Below, piece after piece: positions 11,750 to 23,053 of a stretch of DNA of 64,000 nt. Numbering within the stretch: position 1 is the first letter of the stretch; each line of letters begins with the position of its first letter. The position numbers were made by a program, and so were the translations under genes. Origin of the DNA: Nymphalis io (Eukaryota; Arthropoda; Insecta; Lepidoptera; Nymphalidae); the NCBI RefSeq assembly GCF_905147045.1, contig NC_065901.1:4278001-4342000 (forward strand), read 5' to 3'. The notes beneath the pieces are model-generated. The model searched no databases. It saw only the letters and a list, made by a program, of their open reading frames with translations, and was not told the DNA's origin.

Positions 11750-13261
11750 TTAGTCTTGCTCTGGGTCTGCAGCATGACTACTGACAGGTGATTGAGCTGT
11801 CGTGTACAGCTGACCGTAGAACTTCTCAACTTCTTCCAACTGCTCAGATCTTGACGTGACTATTCTGCCATCCTCAGTTTTCAGCCTTGTCAGTTGATTC
11901 TGACCAACAGACAGATCTCTGGCGAACACTTTAGAGCCTTTGTTCCGCTCGATGGCCTCTTTAATGCGCATTGTATTAAATTGGCGAGTGTCGCGAGTTA
12001 GAGACTTTGAAATCTGTCTGTTGATCAGCCGATAGCCGGCAGCATCAGCTGGGGACGTCAGAATCATTTTCCGTCTTTCCTCCATAAGCCGTAGGGTAGT
12101 GGCAGAGATTTTTTTGGTTCCTTTTGTACAGCTGGTCTTGAAGGTCTTAGACCCAGCCGTATGGACAGTTTCCACAAGCCTGTCGTTGTATGTGTCCACT
12201 TCCTCGCAGTCTGCTAGGCAATCGAATCGGTTTTGGAGTTCGAGCTGAAAGGCTTCGGGATTTCGGATTTGAAGAGGTGATGGTTGGAGCGTAGACTTCA
12301 TCAGTCGGGACCTCTGGAGTTTAACATTGATATTTAACGAGCCTCTTACGAGTCTGTGATCGCTCCCAGTTTTGACTGCATTGATCACGGAGACGTCATT
12401 AAATATTTGTCTTCTCGTCGACATGATGAAGTCTATCTCATTCTTGGTTTTCCCATCAGGGCTCACCCAGGTCCATTTACGCTGACCTGGCTTCTTGAAA
12501 AAGGAGTTCATCATAAAGAGTCCCTCCTTCTCCATAAAGTCGGCCAACATCTTGCCCCGAGGGTTGCGGTCTTCAATTCCATGAGGTCCCACCTTTAACT
12601 CATCACCGAACCGTTTGCCCAGCTTCGCGTTAAAGTCCCCCATTACAACAGTGAAATGAGCCTTGTTGGTATGTATGGCTTTAGATAAATCCTCATACAT
12701 GACCTCAACCTCTTCGTCGGAGTGTGTCGAAGTCGGCGCGTATACCTGTATGACCTTCAAAGAATACCGCTTGGTGATTCTGAGTATAAGGTACGCCACC
12801 CTAGCCGACACGCTCTCGATTTTCACAACGTTGTTAACGAGGTACTTGTGGACTATGAACCCGACACCACCTTGAGACAGTTGATTACCCTCTCGGAAAT
12901 AGAGAAGGTTACCGGATATCAGGATCATCGTATCCTTCCCCTGTCTTCGGACTTCGGATAATCCGACGATATCCCAGTGTAACCTGCTCAATTCTTCCTC
13001 CAGTTCGATGATCTTCTCGTCGGTCCGCAGTGTACGCGTGTTATATGTTGCCAGGGCCAGAGGTCGTCGGTGTTGGTAACACGAAATCTGCCGGGGATTC
13101 TTAGCACCCCCTGCCCCGCCGTTACCACAGCTGTTACCAAGGCTAGGAATAGCAGGGCTGCCGGGGACTAGGGGCCGTGGTTTAGTTGCGCGAATCATGA
13201 GGGGATATGCCATAATCGCCACGCTTGGCAGACGGGTTGGCGATCGCAGTAAGTTAGTCAT
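11750..13261 (-). pseudogene. RTE AP-endonuclease domain (503 codons)
   Basis: A real ATG at 13261-13259 opens a 503-codon frame. It begins with a Pro/Arg/Gly-rich leader of about 90 residues and is followed by an exonuclease-endonuclease-phosphatase fold domain. Visible motifs are TYNTRTLRT, GLSEVRRQG (metal-binding Glu), YAPTS, the GDFNAKLG loop, NEIDFI and SDHRLV (terminal catalytic Asp-His). The domain nicks target DNA for reverse transcription in this LINE class. Databases often mislabel such fragments as craniofacial development protein 2-like host genes. The frame ends at a TAA at 11750-11752. Downstream homology continues in a shifted frame, so the original ORF ran on into the RT. Confidence 0.85.
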
Positions 13262-13425
13262 AGTACTCAGAGAGACGCTGCTGCCCGTTCTCTGGTGTAT
13301 ATTCCCTCGGGTCGACTTCTACGCCCCCCACGGGATGAGATGGGGTGGTGATATTCGTCGCCGTCACCACACGGCACAATATAATACATATAACTATATA
13401 TATACATATAACTATATATAAAAAG

Positions 13426-13720
13426 TGGTAGGGCTTTGTGCAAGCTCGTCTGGGTAGGTACCACCCACTCATCAGATATTCTACCGCAAAACAGCAATAC
13501 TTGATATTGTTGTGTTCCGGTTTGAAGGGTGAGTGATCCAGTGTAATTACAGGCACAAGGGACATAAAATCTTAGTTCCCAAGGTTGGTGGCGCATTGGA
13601 TATGTAAGCGATGGTTGACATTTCTTACAATGCCAATGTCTAAGAGCGTTGGTGACCACTTACCATCAGGTGGCCCATATGCTCGTCCGCCTTCCTATTC
13701 TATAAAAAAAAAAAAAAAAC
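13426..13720 (+). mobile_element. SINE-A, full length with poly-A tail, young copy
   Basis: SINE-A begins GTGGTAGGGCTTTGTGCAAG and ends in about 16 A residues. By eye it differs at only two positions over about 280 bases from the copy inside the LINE at 54663-54966, so both come from a recently active source. It abuts the 5' end of RTE copy 1. No internal tRNA-type promoter is obvious to me in this family. Confidence 0.85.
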
Positions 13721-14122
13721 TATGAAAGTTAATTCGCAATAACTGTTTCATATTAAATCAGTAAATAAAAACACGAATCGAAAAATGATGACATTCGTAT
13801 CATGATATTAATCCTAATGTAATTAAATAGATTTTTAATAATGGTTGATTATGTATTCCTCTTTAAATTAATCGAATCGCATCTTTTGATTAGAAGTTAT
13901 GACTAGCATAATAATGCAAAAAGTAAGAAAAATACCGCGGTGTGAGCGAACCACGGATCAATACGGTAGTTTATTATTTATCTACATCTTTTATTATTTG
14001 TAAACAACAAATTGTTGAATAGTACATTTTTTATTTTAATATATTTTTATTACTTTAACGCTATATAAAAATTGATCAGTGCACTTTCGAACTTTGAATA
14101 TTAGTTAGGAATATATTCTGAA

Positions 14123-14150
14123 GGGGCGTGGCCGAGCGGCTCGACTGATT
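14123..14150 (+). repeat. Fragment resembling the 5' half of tRNA-Ser/Leu
   Basis: GGGGCGTGGCCGAGCGGCTC resembles the acceptor strand and D-arm (A-box TGGCCGAGCGG) of a class-II tRNA. It is followed by AT-rich sequence without anticodon arm, B-box or T-arm. This is probably a truncated tRNA pseudogene or SINE head, not a functional tRNA. Confidence 0.4.
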
Positions 14151-14209
14151 CCTAAAAATATGCTTAATTTACATTAATAACTTAAGAGTAACAACAAAAT
14201 TTAAATATA

Positions 14210-14520
14210 TGATGGTAGTGCCCAATGGTGCTTCGGCAAAGTAGCCAGTGCAAAGATTACGTATGTTCCATTCGTATTTACCACGTTCATCACATATTCT
14301 ACCGCTAAACAGCAATATTTAGTATTGTTGTGTTCCAGTTTAAAGTACGAATGAGCCATGTAACTGCAGATACAAGGAACATAACAAATTAGTTCCCAAA
14401 GTTGGTGGCGCATTGGTGATGGAAGAGATAGTTAACATTTCTTACATTGTCAATGTAGTATGGGCGTTGGTGACCACTTACCATCAGGTGGCTCATTTGC
14501 TCGTCCGCCTACCTATAATA
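14210..14520 (+). mobile_element. SINE-A, older copy
   Basis: The SINE-A body is readable with many substitutions: TCATCACATATTCTACCGCT, then TATTGTTGTGTTCCAG, GTTGGTGGCGCATTGG and GGTGACCACTTACCATCAGG, ending in ATAATATAAAT. No clean target-site duplication could be read. Confidence 0.8.
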
Positions 14521-15253
14521 TAAATATACATATATATACGAATTATTTTTTATCTCTATGTGAATATACAATATACATACGTTTATTTCGTATAGTGATT
14601 TATGTCAAAGAAGATAATGTAACCGGATTCTTCCCCAGCGAAACGTTTTGACAAAGTTCTTGCTCCTTCATGCAAGCGGTTTTTATTGATGTTGACAATA
14701 TAAAACTTTTATCTGACTTTATTGTTATTTACGAGTTTGTGACTGTGACTTTTGTATTTTATTTGAATTTTTGTCTTCAACTATCTACGATTATCTGCGT
14801 AGACTTGACTATAAAAATTAAAAAGTAGCTTTTAAAGCGTTATTTTCACACTTTAATCAAAGGTGAAGTTGCTAAAGGTTTGTTTTCAACCAATCGTATT
14901 GTATATAGACAGATATCGTATTATAGATAGTAACGATGTACTATCTTGTATTAAATATTTAATAACAACTTGGATTTGACATTCGGATTCCTATAAAATA
15001 CTCGTATAGTTTATGTATTAAATATTTTATATATTTGTTTTTATGTGAATCATTCTATGAACCTTGTACAATATTGCATTAGATTTATTGTTTAATTGCT
15101 TGCTTGTCAAGTTGCTATCAATCGTGCAACGTACATATGTTATGTTCGTTGCGCATCTGATTAAACTAGCTTATGCTGTACATTGATAATAACAACGCAT
15201 AATATTGTTTGCCAGTTTGCGGTATAACTTGTGAATCAGCTGAAACTATCCAA

Positions 15254-15525
15254 ATGAGCCGGGAATGCTTAGTAGAGCTTAAACTTAAATCTTAACCGTT
15301 TGCGAGTTCGAATTCAAGCAAGTACCACTGGGTTATCATTTGCTTAATTTAAATTTATAATTCGTCTCGAGCTCGGTTGTGAAAGAAAATATCGTGAGGA
15401 AACAGAAAGAAACTTTGTTCCATGTATATCTAAAATGAATTGGATAAGCGTGGTGGAGTAGGTTTCAGGTCCTCTACCCAGGAGAAAAAGCCTTTGCCTA
15501 GTAGTGGTTGATATTTACGGCCATT
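15254..15525 (+). mobile_element. SINE-B, degenerate
   Basis: The tRNA-like head is decayed (GTTCGAATTCAAGCAAGTACC at the B-box). It is followed by the TTTGCTTAATTTAAATTTAT segment, ATCGTGAGGAAAC, and a terminal GCCTAGTAGTGGTTGATATT equivalent to the GCCCAGCGGTGGGACATTA of the reference copy. Confidence 0.75.
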
Positions 15526-15584
15526 TATCCAAGTGACACTTATCAGTTACTCTAACTTTAGTTAGACTATTAAACAGTTTTTTT

Positions 15585-15845
15585 TTAATAATATCCTGGG
15601 ACATTTTCTACACACGGCCATCTAATCCCAAATTAAGCTCGTACAAAGCTTGTACTATGGAAACCAGACAACTAGTATATTACATATACTATTTTTCTTT
15701 TGTAAATACATACTTACATAGATAATTAAACCCAGACTCAGGACAAACAGACATGTTCATGCACACAAATATCTGTCCTGGGTGGGAATCGAACTTACAA
15801 TCTTCGGCGTGAAAGGCAAGCATCCACCAACCACGCCGGCTCGTC
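15585..15845 (-). mobile_element. SINE-C copy
   Basis: This is about 260 bp and clearly homologous to 28598-28862, with shared blocks including CCAGACAACT, ATTACATATACTATTTTTCT and TTCATGCACACAAAT. On the minus strand it starts with a tRNA-like head: GACGAGCCGGCGTGGTTGG, GCATGCTTGCC-type A-box surroundings, and a B-box GTTCGATTCCCACC. The 3' end carries short AAT repeats. Confidence 0.8.
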
Positions 15846-15849
15846 ATAT

Positions 15850-18520
15850 CTTTTAAAACTTTACAACGTGTAAGTAACCCAACAAGTACTTACTGACGTT
15901 TAATGACTTAAAAAACTAAATTAGCTCAACGTTATTTTCACCATTTACTAATAATCATGCGCAGCCAGTTCTGTCCCGCGGCCTCGTGTCTACAATTTCC
16001 GTTTAATTAACTAACTTAGAGATGGGGCTGGTCTGAAATAGTAATTGGCTGTTTTTTTTGTTTATTATTTTGCATTATAACAAGGAAAATAATATTAAGA
16101 AACTTATAACTATCATTGAGAATTATACGAATTTAATTTTTATTTTATTACGCAATATAGTGGTAAATGAATATTTTTTCGTATCAATCAAATGCTTTTG
16201 TGAAGACGAAATTCAATGCTAGTTTTACATAAATTGTGCATGATAACAGACTGGCCTTTCCTTGTTCAAATGGAATGAAACTAAGAAATTTAAGTGGGCC
16301 AATGCTTTTCCTTTATTGTGCTACTTTTTAAATTAAAAAAATTACTATATAGATACACAAACACATATAATTGCTTTTATTGAATGTTTTTAGTGAAAAC
16401 CAGCTAACCACTATATAATTGACAATTAATAAATAACAAACATATCGCATGTCCATAAAACCACGTCAAAGGCATCACTTTTTACTCTATAACAATCAAT
16501 ATTAAATCATATATGATACTATCCATAACCTGACTGTACAAATATTTTAATATAATAACTAAAACAAATTATTTTTAGTGGTTATAAATAGATATGTATT
16601 TCATATTCTGTTTAACGAGAACACAAAAGAAAAATTTGATTATAATAATCATATTTACTTATAATATTGTAAATAATTCCTCATACATTTATCAATAAAA
16701 TATTTTGAATTTATTTTGTAATTGTGGATTGGTTGATATAAAATTATTAATATTTCTCTTGTAATATTTTGTCTTAATGTGTTATTTTGTATTACATAGA
16801 TAACGCATAATTGTATGAACCAAAATACTTGGTCTGTACTTTTGTTTTATTTAACAGCTTCGTTTGTCTAAAGAGTAGTTTTTTTCAAATATTTTTTCAA
16901 ACTCGACTAAATAAAAAGGGCAAAAAATGTTGTTAGGTTTTTAGCCCAAAAACAATTATTAGTAAGCCTGAAGTTTGGAAGCTGGTAGTGCTAACACTAT
17001 AGTACTTTAAAAAGTACGTAATTCCATTGGTCTCTTGTCTAAATATCTCCGCTCGTTTAGGATTGACGAAAACTCCAATATTTTTAAAGACAACAAAATA
17101 TTTTAGTTTCGTAGTTCTAATAACTTTATATGCATGCTCGAAGAATTAACTAAAAAAATACATACTAACATTTTTATCAATAAAAATGTTACGGCTTTTA
17201 ATAATAATCCAAATAGAGTTTGTAACTAACTTAAGTAATCAAATACTCTAATTTAAGTAATTATTAAATTAATTAAAGATATTATTTCTTAAGTGATTAG
17301 CCATATAAAATTACAATTTCATTTATATCAGTAACCACAAAATAGTAGCGAATATAAAAAGTAACAAAATATATGGTCTGCATATCGTATAAAATTGAAA
17401 CAGATCCATTCTAATGCTACATATTTATGAAGGATGTCGATCGAAGTGTTATTTATACCATCTCGTATATAAGCTGATATTGCCCCCACGGAAAGCTTAA
17501 GGATAATGCGATGTAAGTATAACACCGATTGCTGGATTACTCGGGTGTTGACAAGACAATAAAGCGGTAAATATTAACCTCAGTGTCGATTTAGAAAAGA
17601 TTTTACAATTTCGACGCCTTACAACATTACTTTTACTTTTTTATAATTTATTTAATCTTTAAAATCTCCACAGAAGTGTTGTACGGGCCTTTGACGTGTG
17701 ACGTCTTTTTATTATTTTGATTGTGTTTAGTAGTTTGATGTCCTTGTATATTAAAATGTTTATGTAATATGTATATGTAAATGTTACGCTGCATCACAAT
17801 CAATATTTAAGGATTACAGTTATAATTTACTACTTCAAATTTTTTTTCTGACTTCTTTATTGTTGTGTGCCAGTTGTTTATCTTGCAATCTTGATATTAG
17901 GGGGATAGCTGAATTCCTAACTTCGTTTGAATGTAATTTAGAGGGTGATTAGTTTAAAATATACTGTCTTATGCTATCGCATATCAAATTAATGATGACC
18001 TATAGTCAGAATATATCTTTTTTTTCAATCTATTCTTTTGCAGCATTTGTTATACTCACCGATAAAGTGTAAAATATTTTAATTAAAGAACGGAAACCGA
18101 TTTTAAAGTTTTCATTAGGTATGAACAAGTTCTCGGCACACAGTTTAATTCATAAATTCGCTAAAATAAGTACAAAAGTTTCTTAACTTATAGAAAATTA
18201 AAGAGAGATATTTTATAAACAGCAGGAATGTTTTTTGAAATTGTTTTTGTATATTTTTAATAATTTTAATTAATTAACATAAAATATACTAGCTTTATAT
18301 AGATCAAAGTATGACTTTAGACAAAATAATCTTAAATTTTAGACAACATATTGTAATATTGCATTGAGGCGTCTGTTGTCTAAAGACGTCTTATCATTTA
18401 GCCAAAAAACAAATGACTGTTTTCAAAACTCAAATGTATCAGCTAAATGAATTTATAAATTTGAATTTGAAATTCATACCAAAGAGGAGATATTTCAGAT
18501 CAAAGTGGTCGGTACGACAA
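15850..18520. other. AT-rich non-coding stretch
   Basis: No gene or recognisable repeat. Several short A/T-dominated frames on both strands look random. Confidence 0.6.
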
Positions 18521-18536
18521 ACTGCCAATTTCATAT

Positions 18537-18599
18537 ACAGTACAGTACAGTAACAGCCTGTGAATAGCCCTCTGCTGGGCTAAGTCTTCCTCTATCTAT
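18537..18599 (-). mobile_element. 63-bp severely 5'-truncated SINE-B with 11-bp target-site duplication
   Basis: An exact CAATTTCATAT repeat lies at 18526-18536 and 18600-18610. The 63 bases between are only the last part of SINE-B in reverse orientation (GTAACAGCCTGTGAATAG, then TGCTGGGCTAAG). Its tail is a short TACTG repeat in the element's sense, which shows the natural 3' terminus of this family. Confidence 0.85.
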
Positions 18600-18610
18600 C
18601 AATTTCATAT

Positions 18611-20390
18611 GTAAGGACCTAATATAATAAAGAAACTTGTAATAAACTTATTTTAAATTGTTTTAATAGTAATTTTTTATGAAATTATGAATAGATTATT
18701 TTTATAATTGATTTATTAGTTTTGTAGAGTTGATTATGCAGTACAGTTAAAAAAGTATGACGCTTCTATGTAAAATCGCTTTCTAAACAAATTCGACAAT
18801 ATGCATATTATCAAATTTGTTTATTATTATAATGACTCACGTTCGGTTTAGGCTTTTACATTATTATTCCTTATATAATATCTACTGTCTAGTTATTAAA
18901 GTTGTGTATGTAATATGTACAAAGGTAATTTAATATGTACCAACTATTTCTCAAAAACAATAATCTTCCGAATATAAAAAATTACAATAGACTAAAAAAG
19001 AAAAAAACTCAGTGACTTTCTGTTACCGTTTCTATTCACGATAGTGTATTCTTGTATAATTCTTGTACTTTGACAATTATAAGTAAGTAATGCATGAGTC
19101 ATTGCATTTTTTAAATATTGTAAAATATATTTACTATATTAAAGTTAAAGTGAAAGATATTTACTACCCCAGTGGCTATGTAGCATTCGGAGAAGCACAA
19201 AAAGCATATACTTATCATAAAAAACAACATTTTTACACAAAATTATAATATATAATTTATTATTGTTCACATTTGATTAACTGCAGAAAGCTTTTAATTA
19301 AGATATAAAAATGAAAACAAAAATATGTACTCAATAATTTCAATATATTGTTTTTGTAATATGTACCGAACACATAAAAATACCAGTAATATGAATATTT
19401 TTCATTAATAAAGAAAAATAAACCTAATTTCAATAGTTCACGCAACATTAGCCTAAATAAGTAGATATACAAGCACCGGACGGAGAGACAGGAGAGATTT
19501 ATATCTCCACATTAGTTCCCGTCCGCCTGTCCTTCAGAACACTCGGAAACGACGAAAGTGGGCACCATGTAAAACTACCCGAGGCGTTTTCAGCAGTTAC
19601 TTACAATTTCCTCGTAACCCTCCGTTTTATTTATGCCTCCCTCACAAAATAAATTCACTATAAGTGGTATTTGTGACCGAGGACATCTCTCTACAGAACG
19701 AAGTTTTATGAACGATTAGAGATACACAGAGCTATCGCTTTTTCGACTATAAAAATGTTAGGGGAGTAACTGAATAAGTAGGTCGTTACGTGTTATACAT
19801 GATTTTTTCTAATGGATTCCTTATAAAAAGTTTTTATTAGATTTTTGTATATTTGAAATTTGTGGGAGTTCCTGGAAATATGAGGGAGAGTTTAGCATTT
19901 CACGTAAGGATGCCATTATCCAATATCTTGGGAAAAAATTAAAACAAAACTTCTTTGTCTGAATTAATAGGTAAAAAAGTAGAATTGTAGAAACCATATA
20001 GCTTAGCGTTGGAATTAACATTTCTTTTCTGTTTGTTTGCTAGAAAGAACTGCTCTTAAATAATGATTAATATATCCTCTGTATTCCGTCAATTGATGTG
20101 AAATTATGAAACAAGATTTTAAATAACTGCAGTGCTATTCAGTTATACCACAGCATAGCACATTATGATATTTCATGATCCAGTTCTATTAAAAGTTTCT
20201 TTTTTTTTTGATAAACATTCTCATGTACATTATATAATATATATATTTATATATTATAAATGATAAAAATATATTTAAATTTTAATTTCGGAACTATGTG
20301 TAGTTTGTACATTTTTATAATATATCAAATAAAAATAAAAAAACAAAATACACTTTACAAATTTATATCAAAAGGCAAATAAGAACAATA
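18611..20390. other. AT-rich non-coding stretch
   Basis: No supported gene. A GC-richer patch at about 19470-19740 (CACCGGACGGAGAGACAGG at its start) has no long frame and matches none of the repeats here. It could be conserved non-coding DNA or an unknown repeat. Confidence 0.55.
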
Positions 20391-20394
20391 GTAA

Positions 20395-20615
20395 TGATGA
20401 TGATATGCGAGAAGAATGCATATTTCAAAAGTGTGTGCGCTATCACAGGTGCACTCTGTAATTCCCTTAATCTCAATATCCGAAAAGCCGGCAACCATAC
20501 ATGACGTAAAAGAGGCTCCGTCGCAAGACCACTCTGTCAACCACTTTAGGTGTTTTACGAGGCACGGAATGTTAACACTGCCAACTTCGGACTACTACTG
20601 AGAATTGACAATTCA
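20395..20615 (-). mobile_element. SINE-D body fragment
   Basis: Reverse-oriented and degenerate copy of the SINE-D body seen at 49074-49444. GTGTGTGCGCTATCACAGG, the GCACTCTGTAATTCCC block and CGAGGCACGGAATG align to its reverse complement. The tRNA head is absent. Confidence 0.65.
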
Positions 20616-20684
20616 GATTTAGCTGTCAAGCTATTTTAACCGGAATTACCGACATAAGGACCTTAAACAGATTTTTGTGATAGT

Positions 20685-22010
20685 CAATCAACAGCCAATC
20701 GTTGTCCACTGCTGAACGTAGGCCTCTCCCATGGTGCGCCAAAGCTCCCTGTCCACCGCCTTCCGCATCCAGTTGGTGCCCGCCACCTTCTTAAGGTCGT
20801 CGGTCCACCTGGCTGGAGGGCGCCCTACGCTGCGCTTGCCGATTCGCGGTCTCCACTCTAGGACTCGTCTGTTCCAACGGCCATCGGTCCTACGACATAC
20901 GTGACCAGCCCACTGCCACTTCAGCCTGCTAATTTTGCAAGCTATGTCGGTGACTCCGGTTCTTTTCCGGATAATCTCATTTCTGATCTTATCCTTCAAA
21001 GATACTCCGAGCATAGCTCGCTCCATAGCACGCTGAGCGACTTTGAATTTGAGGACTAGTCCCGCAGTTAGTGTCCACGTTTCGGCACCGTATGTCATGG
21101 CAGGTAAGACGCATTGGTTGAAGACTTTCGTTTTCAAACATTGCGGTATAGACGACTTGAGGACTTGACGAAGGTTGCCAAATGCTGCCCATCCCAAGCG
21201 AATTCTTCGATCGGCTTCCTTCTCGAAGTTGTTCCTACCGACTTGTATTATCTGTCCTAGGTAGGTATATTCACTAACAACTTCGAGAGGTTTCCCCTCG
21301 ACGTATATCGGTCCCGGCACGACATGCCTATTGAACATGACCTTGGTCTTGTCCAAGTTTATACCGAGACCGACACACCGGGAAGACTCGCCTAGGCTAC
21401 GCAGCATTTCGGTGAGTTGTTCCAGCGACTCTGCTATGATGACGATATCGTCGGCAAATCGAAGGTGTGAGATGTACTCGCCGTTTACATTGACTCCATA
21501 CCTAGTCCAATCCAGCGTTTTGAAAACGTCTTCCAACGCGTTGGTGAACAGTTTCGGGGATATTACATCCCCCTGTCTCACCCCTCTGCGCAGTTGGATC
21601 GCCTTCGTCTTACAGTCCTGGATGTGGACAGTCATTGTAGCGGCGTTGTACGGACATATCAGTACCTCGATATATCTCCAATCGATATGACATCTCTGCA
21701 ATGAGTCGAGCACTGCCCAGGTTTCGATGGAGTCGAAGGCTTTCTCGTAGTCCACAAATGCCATACACAGCGGCTGATTGTACTCTTCGGTCTTCTGCAC
21801 AATCTGCCGAACAGTATGGATGTGGTCCACGGTGCTGTAGCCTGATCGAAAGCCGGCTTGCTCTGGGGGCTGGAACTCGTCAAGTCGTCTGGCGAGACGG
21901 TTCGTGACGACTCTTGAGAACAGCTTATACACGTGACTCAGGAGGGAGATTGGTCTGTAGTTTTTCAAGAGGGTTTTATCACCTTTCTTGAAAAACAGTA
22001 CCACCTCACC
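20685..22010 (-). mobile_element. RTE-type LINE copy 2, 5'-truncated, with 10-bp target-site duplication
   Basis: An exact TTGTGATAGT repeat at 20675-20684 and 22011-22020 brackets 1326 bases of element. The 5' end is truncated at the GTGAGGTGGTACTG stretch, which is internal in copy 3 (26335). The 3' end in sense reads GGCTGTTGATTG. This is a standard product of incomplete target-primed reverse transcription. The intact flanks and open frame point to a recent event. Confidence 0.95.
20688..22004 (-). CDS. RTE reverse transcriptase, 5'-truncated but open
   Basis: 438 open codons cover the reverse transcriptase and C-terminal region with no stop. The annotated start is a GTG inside the domain, not a natural start. 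Motifs: KNYRPISLLSHVYKLFSR near residues 15-32, AFVDYEKAFDS (about 82-92), RGVRQGDVISPKLF (about 140-153), the catalytic FADD at about 183-186, and the C-terminal GKRSVGRPPARWTDDL block. About 14 residues differ from copy 3 over the shared 438. Endonuclease and the upstream palm/finger part are missing, so it is not autonomous. No promoter is included. Confidence 0.9.
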   Translation of the reverse strand: MVLFFKKGDKTLLKNYRPISLLSHVYKLFSRVVTNRLARRLDEFQPPEQAGFRSGYSTVDHIHTVRQIVQKTEEYNQPLCMAFVDYEKAFDSIETWAVLDSLQRCHIDWRYIEVLICPYNAATMTVHIQDCKTKAIQLRRGVRQGDVISPKLFTNALEDVFKTLDWTRYGVNVNGEYISHLRFADDIVIIAESLEQLTEMLRSLGESSRCVGLGINLDKTKVMFNRHVVPGPIYVEGKPLEVVSEYTYLGQIIQVGRNNFEKEADRRIRLGWAAFGNLRQVLKSSIPQCLKTKVFNQCVLPAMTYGAETWTLTAGLVLKFKVAQRAMERAMLGVSLKDKIRNEIIRKRTGVTDIACKISRLKWQWAGHVCRRTDGRWNRRVLEWRPRIGKRSVGRPPARWTDDLKKVAGTNWMRKAVDRELWRTMGEAYVQQWTTIGC

Positions 22011-22020
22011 TTGTGATAGT

Positions 22021-22771
22021 ATGAAGTAGTTATTCCTGTAGTTGGCACTAGCCTACTTTCTTTTCTATGTTCTATAGTTAAAATTTTATTTTAATTTATG
22101 GATTTAAAAAAATGTTATTTTAACAGAATCTAGAACGGCTATTTCAAAACTACAGTAAACTTACACGTGTTACAAAATTATCATTAAAATTACGTCGGAT
22201 GAACTGCTTCTACCCTCAAGTAATTTAAACAATGCAAATACCCTAGTAGCTAGTATATTATAAAATTTAAGAAATATGATGCTAGAAATTTTCTTAATTT
22301 TAAACTTTCAAAATGTTTTTAATTAAAGTTTCATGTGTGTGTATGTATTTTGTTCACTCGATGCAGATGTGCCTGATTTATTACCAAGAGAGTTTTGTTG
22401 GCTTTAGGTTTACCATAAGTTAGCCAATATAATTACAAATAGTTAAGAAGACACACGTTAGCCTTTTAATTGGTAATAATAATATATCAGAATATCACTA
22501 ATGTATTCTAATTGAATTAGTAATATACATAATTACAATGATAAATGACTATTCACTTATTCATTACTTCAATTACCTACTAACACACGTTAGCGTCTAC
22601 GTGATATATGTATGCGTGTATTTAACATCAATCTCCATTTGCTTGCCCTTATGCCATTTTTTGGGGTCAACGTAGTATGATTTTTTTTCCATTTATCAAA
22701 ATACGTCCACAATTGGGTAAGCTATCGAAGACACTCAAATAATATAAGACTAAAAACAAAAGAGAAAATAG
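22021..22771. other. AT-rich non-coding stretch
   Basis: No gene or repeat recognised between RTE copy 2 and the SINE-A at 22772. Confidence 0.6.
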
Positions 22772-23053
22772 ATGGTGGGGCTTTGTGCAAGCCCGTCTGG
22801 GAAGGTACTACTTACTCATCAGATATTTTACCGCTTAATAACAATACCTAGTATTGTCGCATTTCAGTTTGAAGGATGAGTGAGCCAGAGTGAACTACAG
22901 GCACAAGGGACATAACATCTTCGTCGGTAATGAAGATTAGTGGCGCATTGTCGATGTAAGGAAAGGTCAATACTTCTTACGTCGCCAATGTCTATGGGTG
23001 GTGGTGACCACTTAATAGCAGTCCCATTTGCCCGTTTGCCTACTTATAACATA
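22772..23053 (+). mobile_element. SINE-A, older copy
   Basis: Begins GGTGGGGCTTTGTGCAAG and includes TACTCATCAGATATTTTACC, GAAGGATGAGTGAGCCAG, TAGTGGCGCATTG and GTGACCACTTAATAGCAG. It ends in CTACTTATAACATAAA without a long poly-A tail. Confidence 0.8.

Larger units (their letters stand above)
10285..13387 (-). mobile_element. RTE-type LINE copy 1, near full length, inactivated
   Basis: On the minus strand this runs from a 5' leader (about 13262-13387) through an AP-endonuclease frame, the reverse transcriptase and a C-terminal domain to a stop at 10295. It belongs to the same family as the copies at 20685 and 25305 but is clearly older: it has an internal deletion near 11690, a nonsense codon at 11123-11125 and local deletions. 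ATATAACT at 10285-10292 and 13388-13395 could be its target-site duplication. Both lie in AT-repeat sequence, so the outer boundaries are approximate. Confidence 0.85.

Noticed and set aside
11750..13261. Endonuclease ORF as a host gene of the craniofacial development protein 2 type
   Set aside because: It is followed by RTE reverse transcriptase in the same orientation. The label is a common misannotation of LINE endonucleases.
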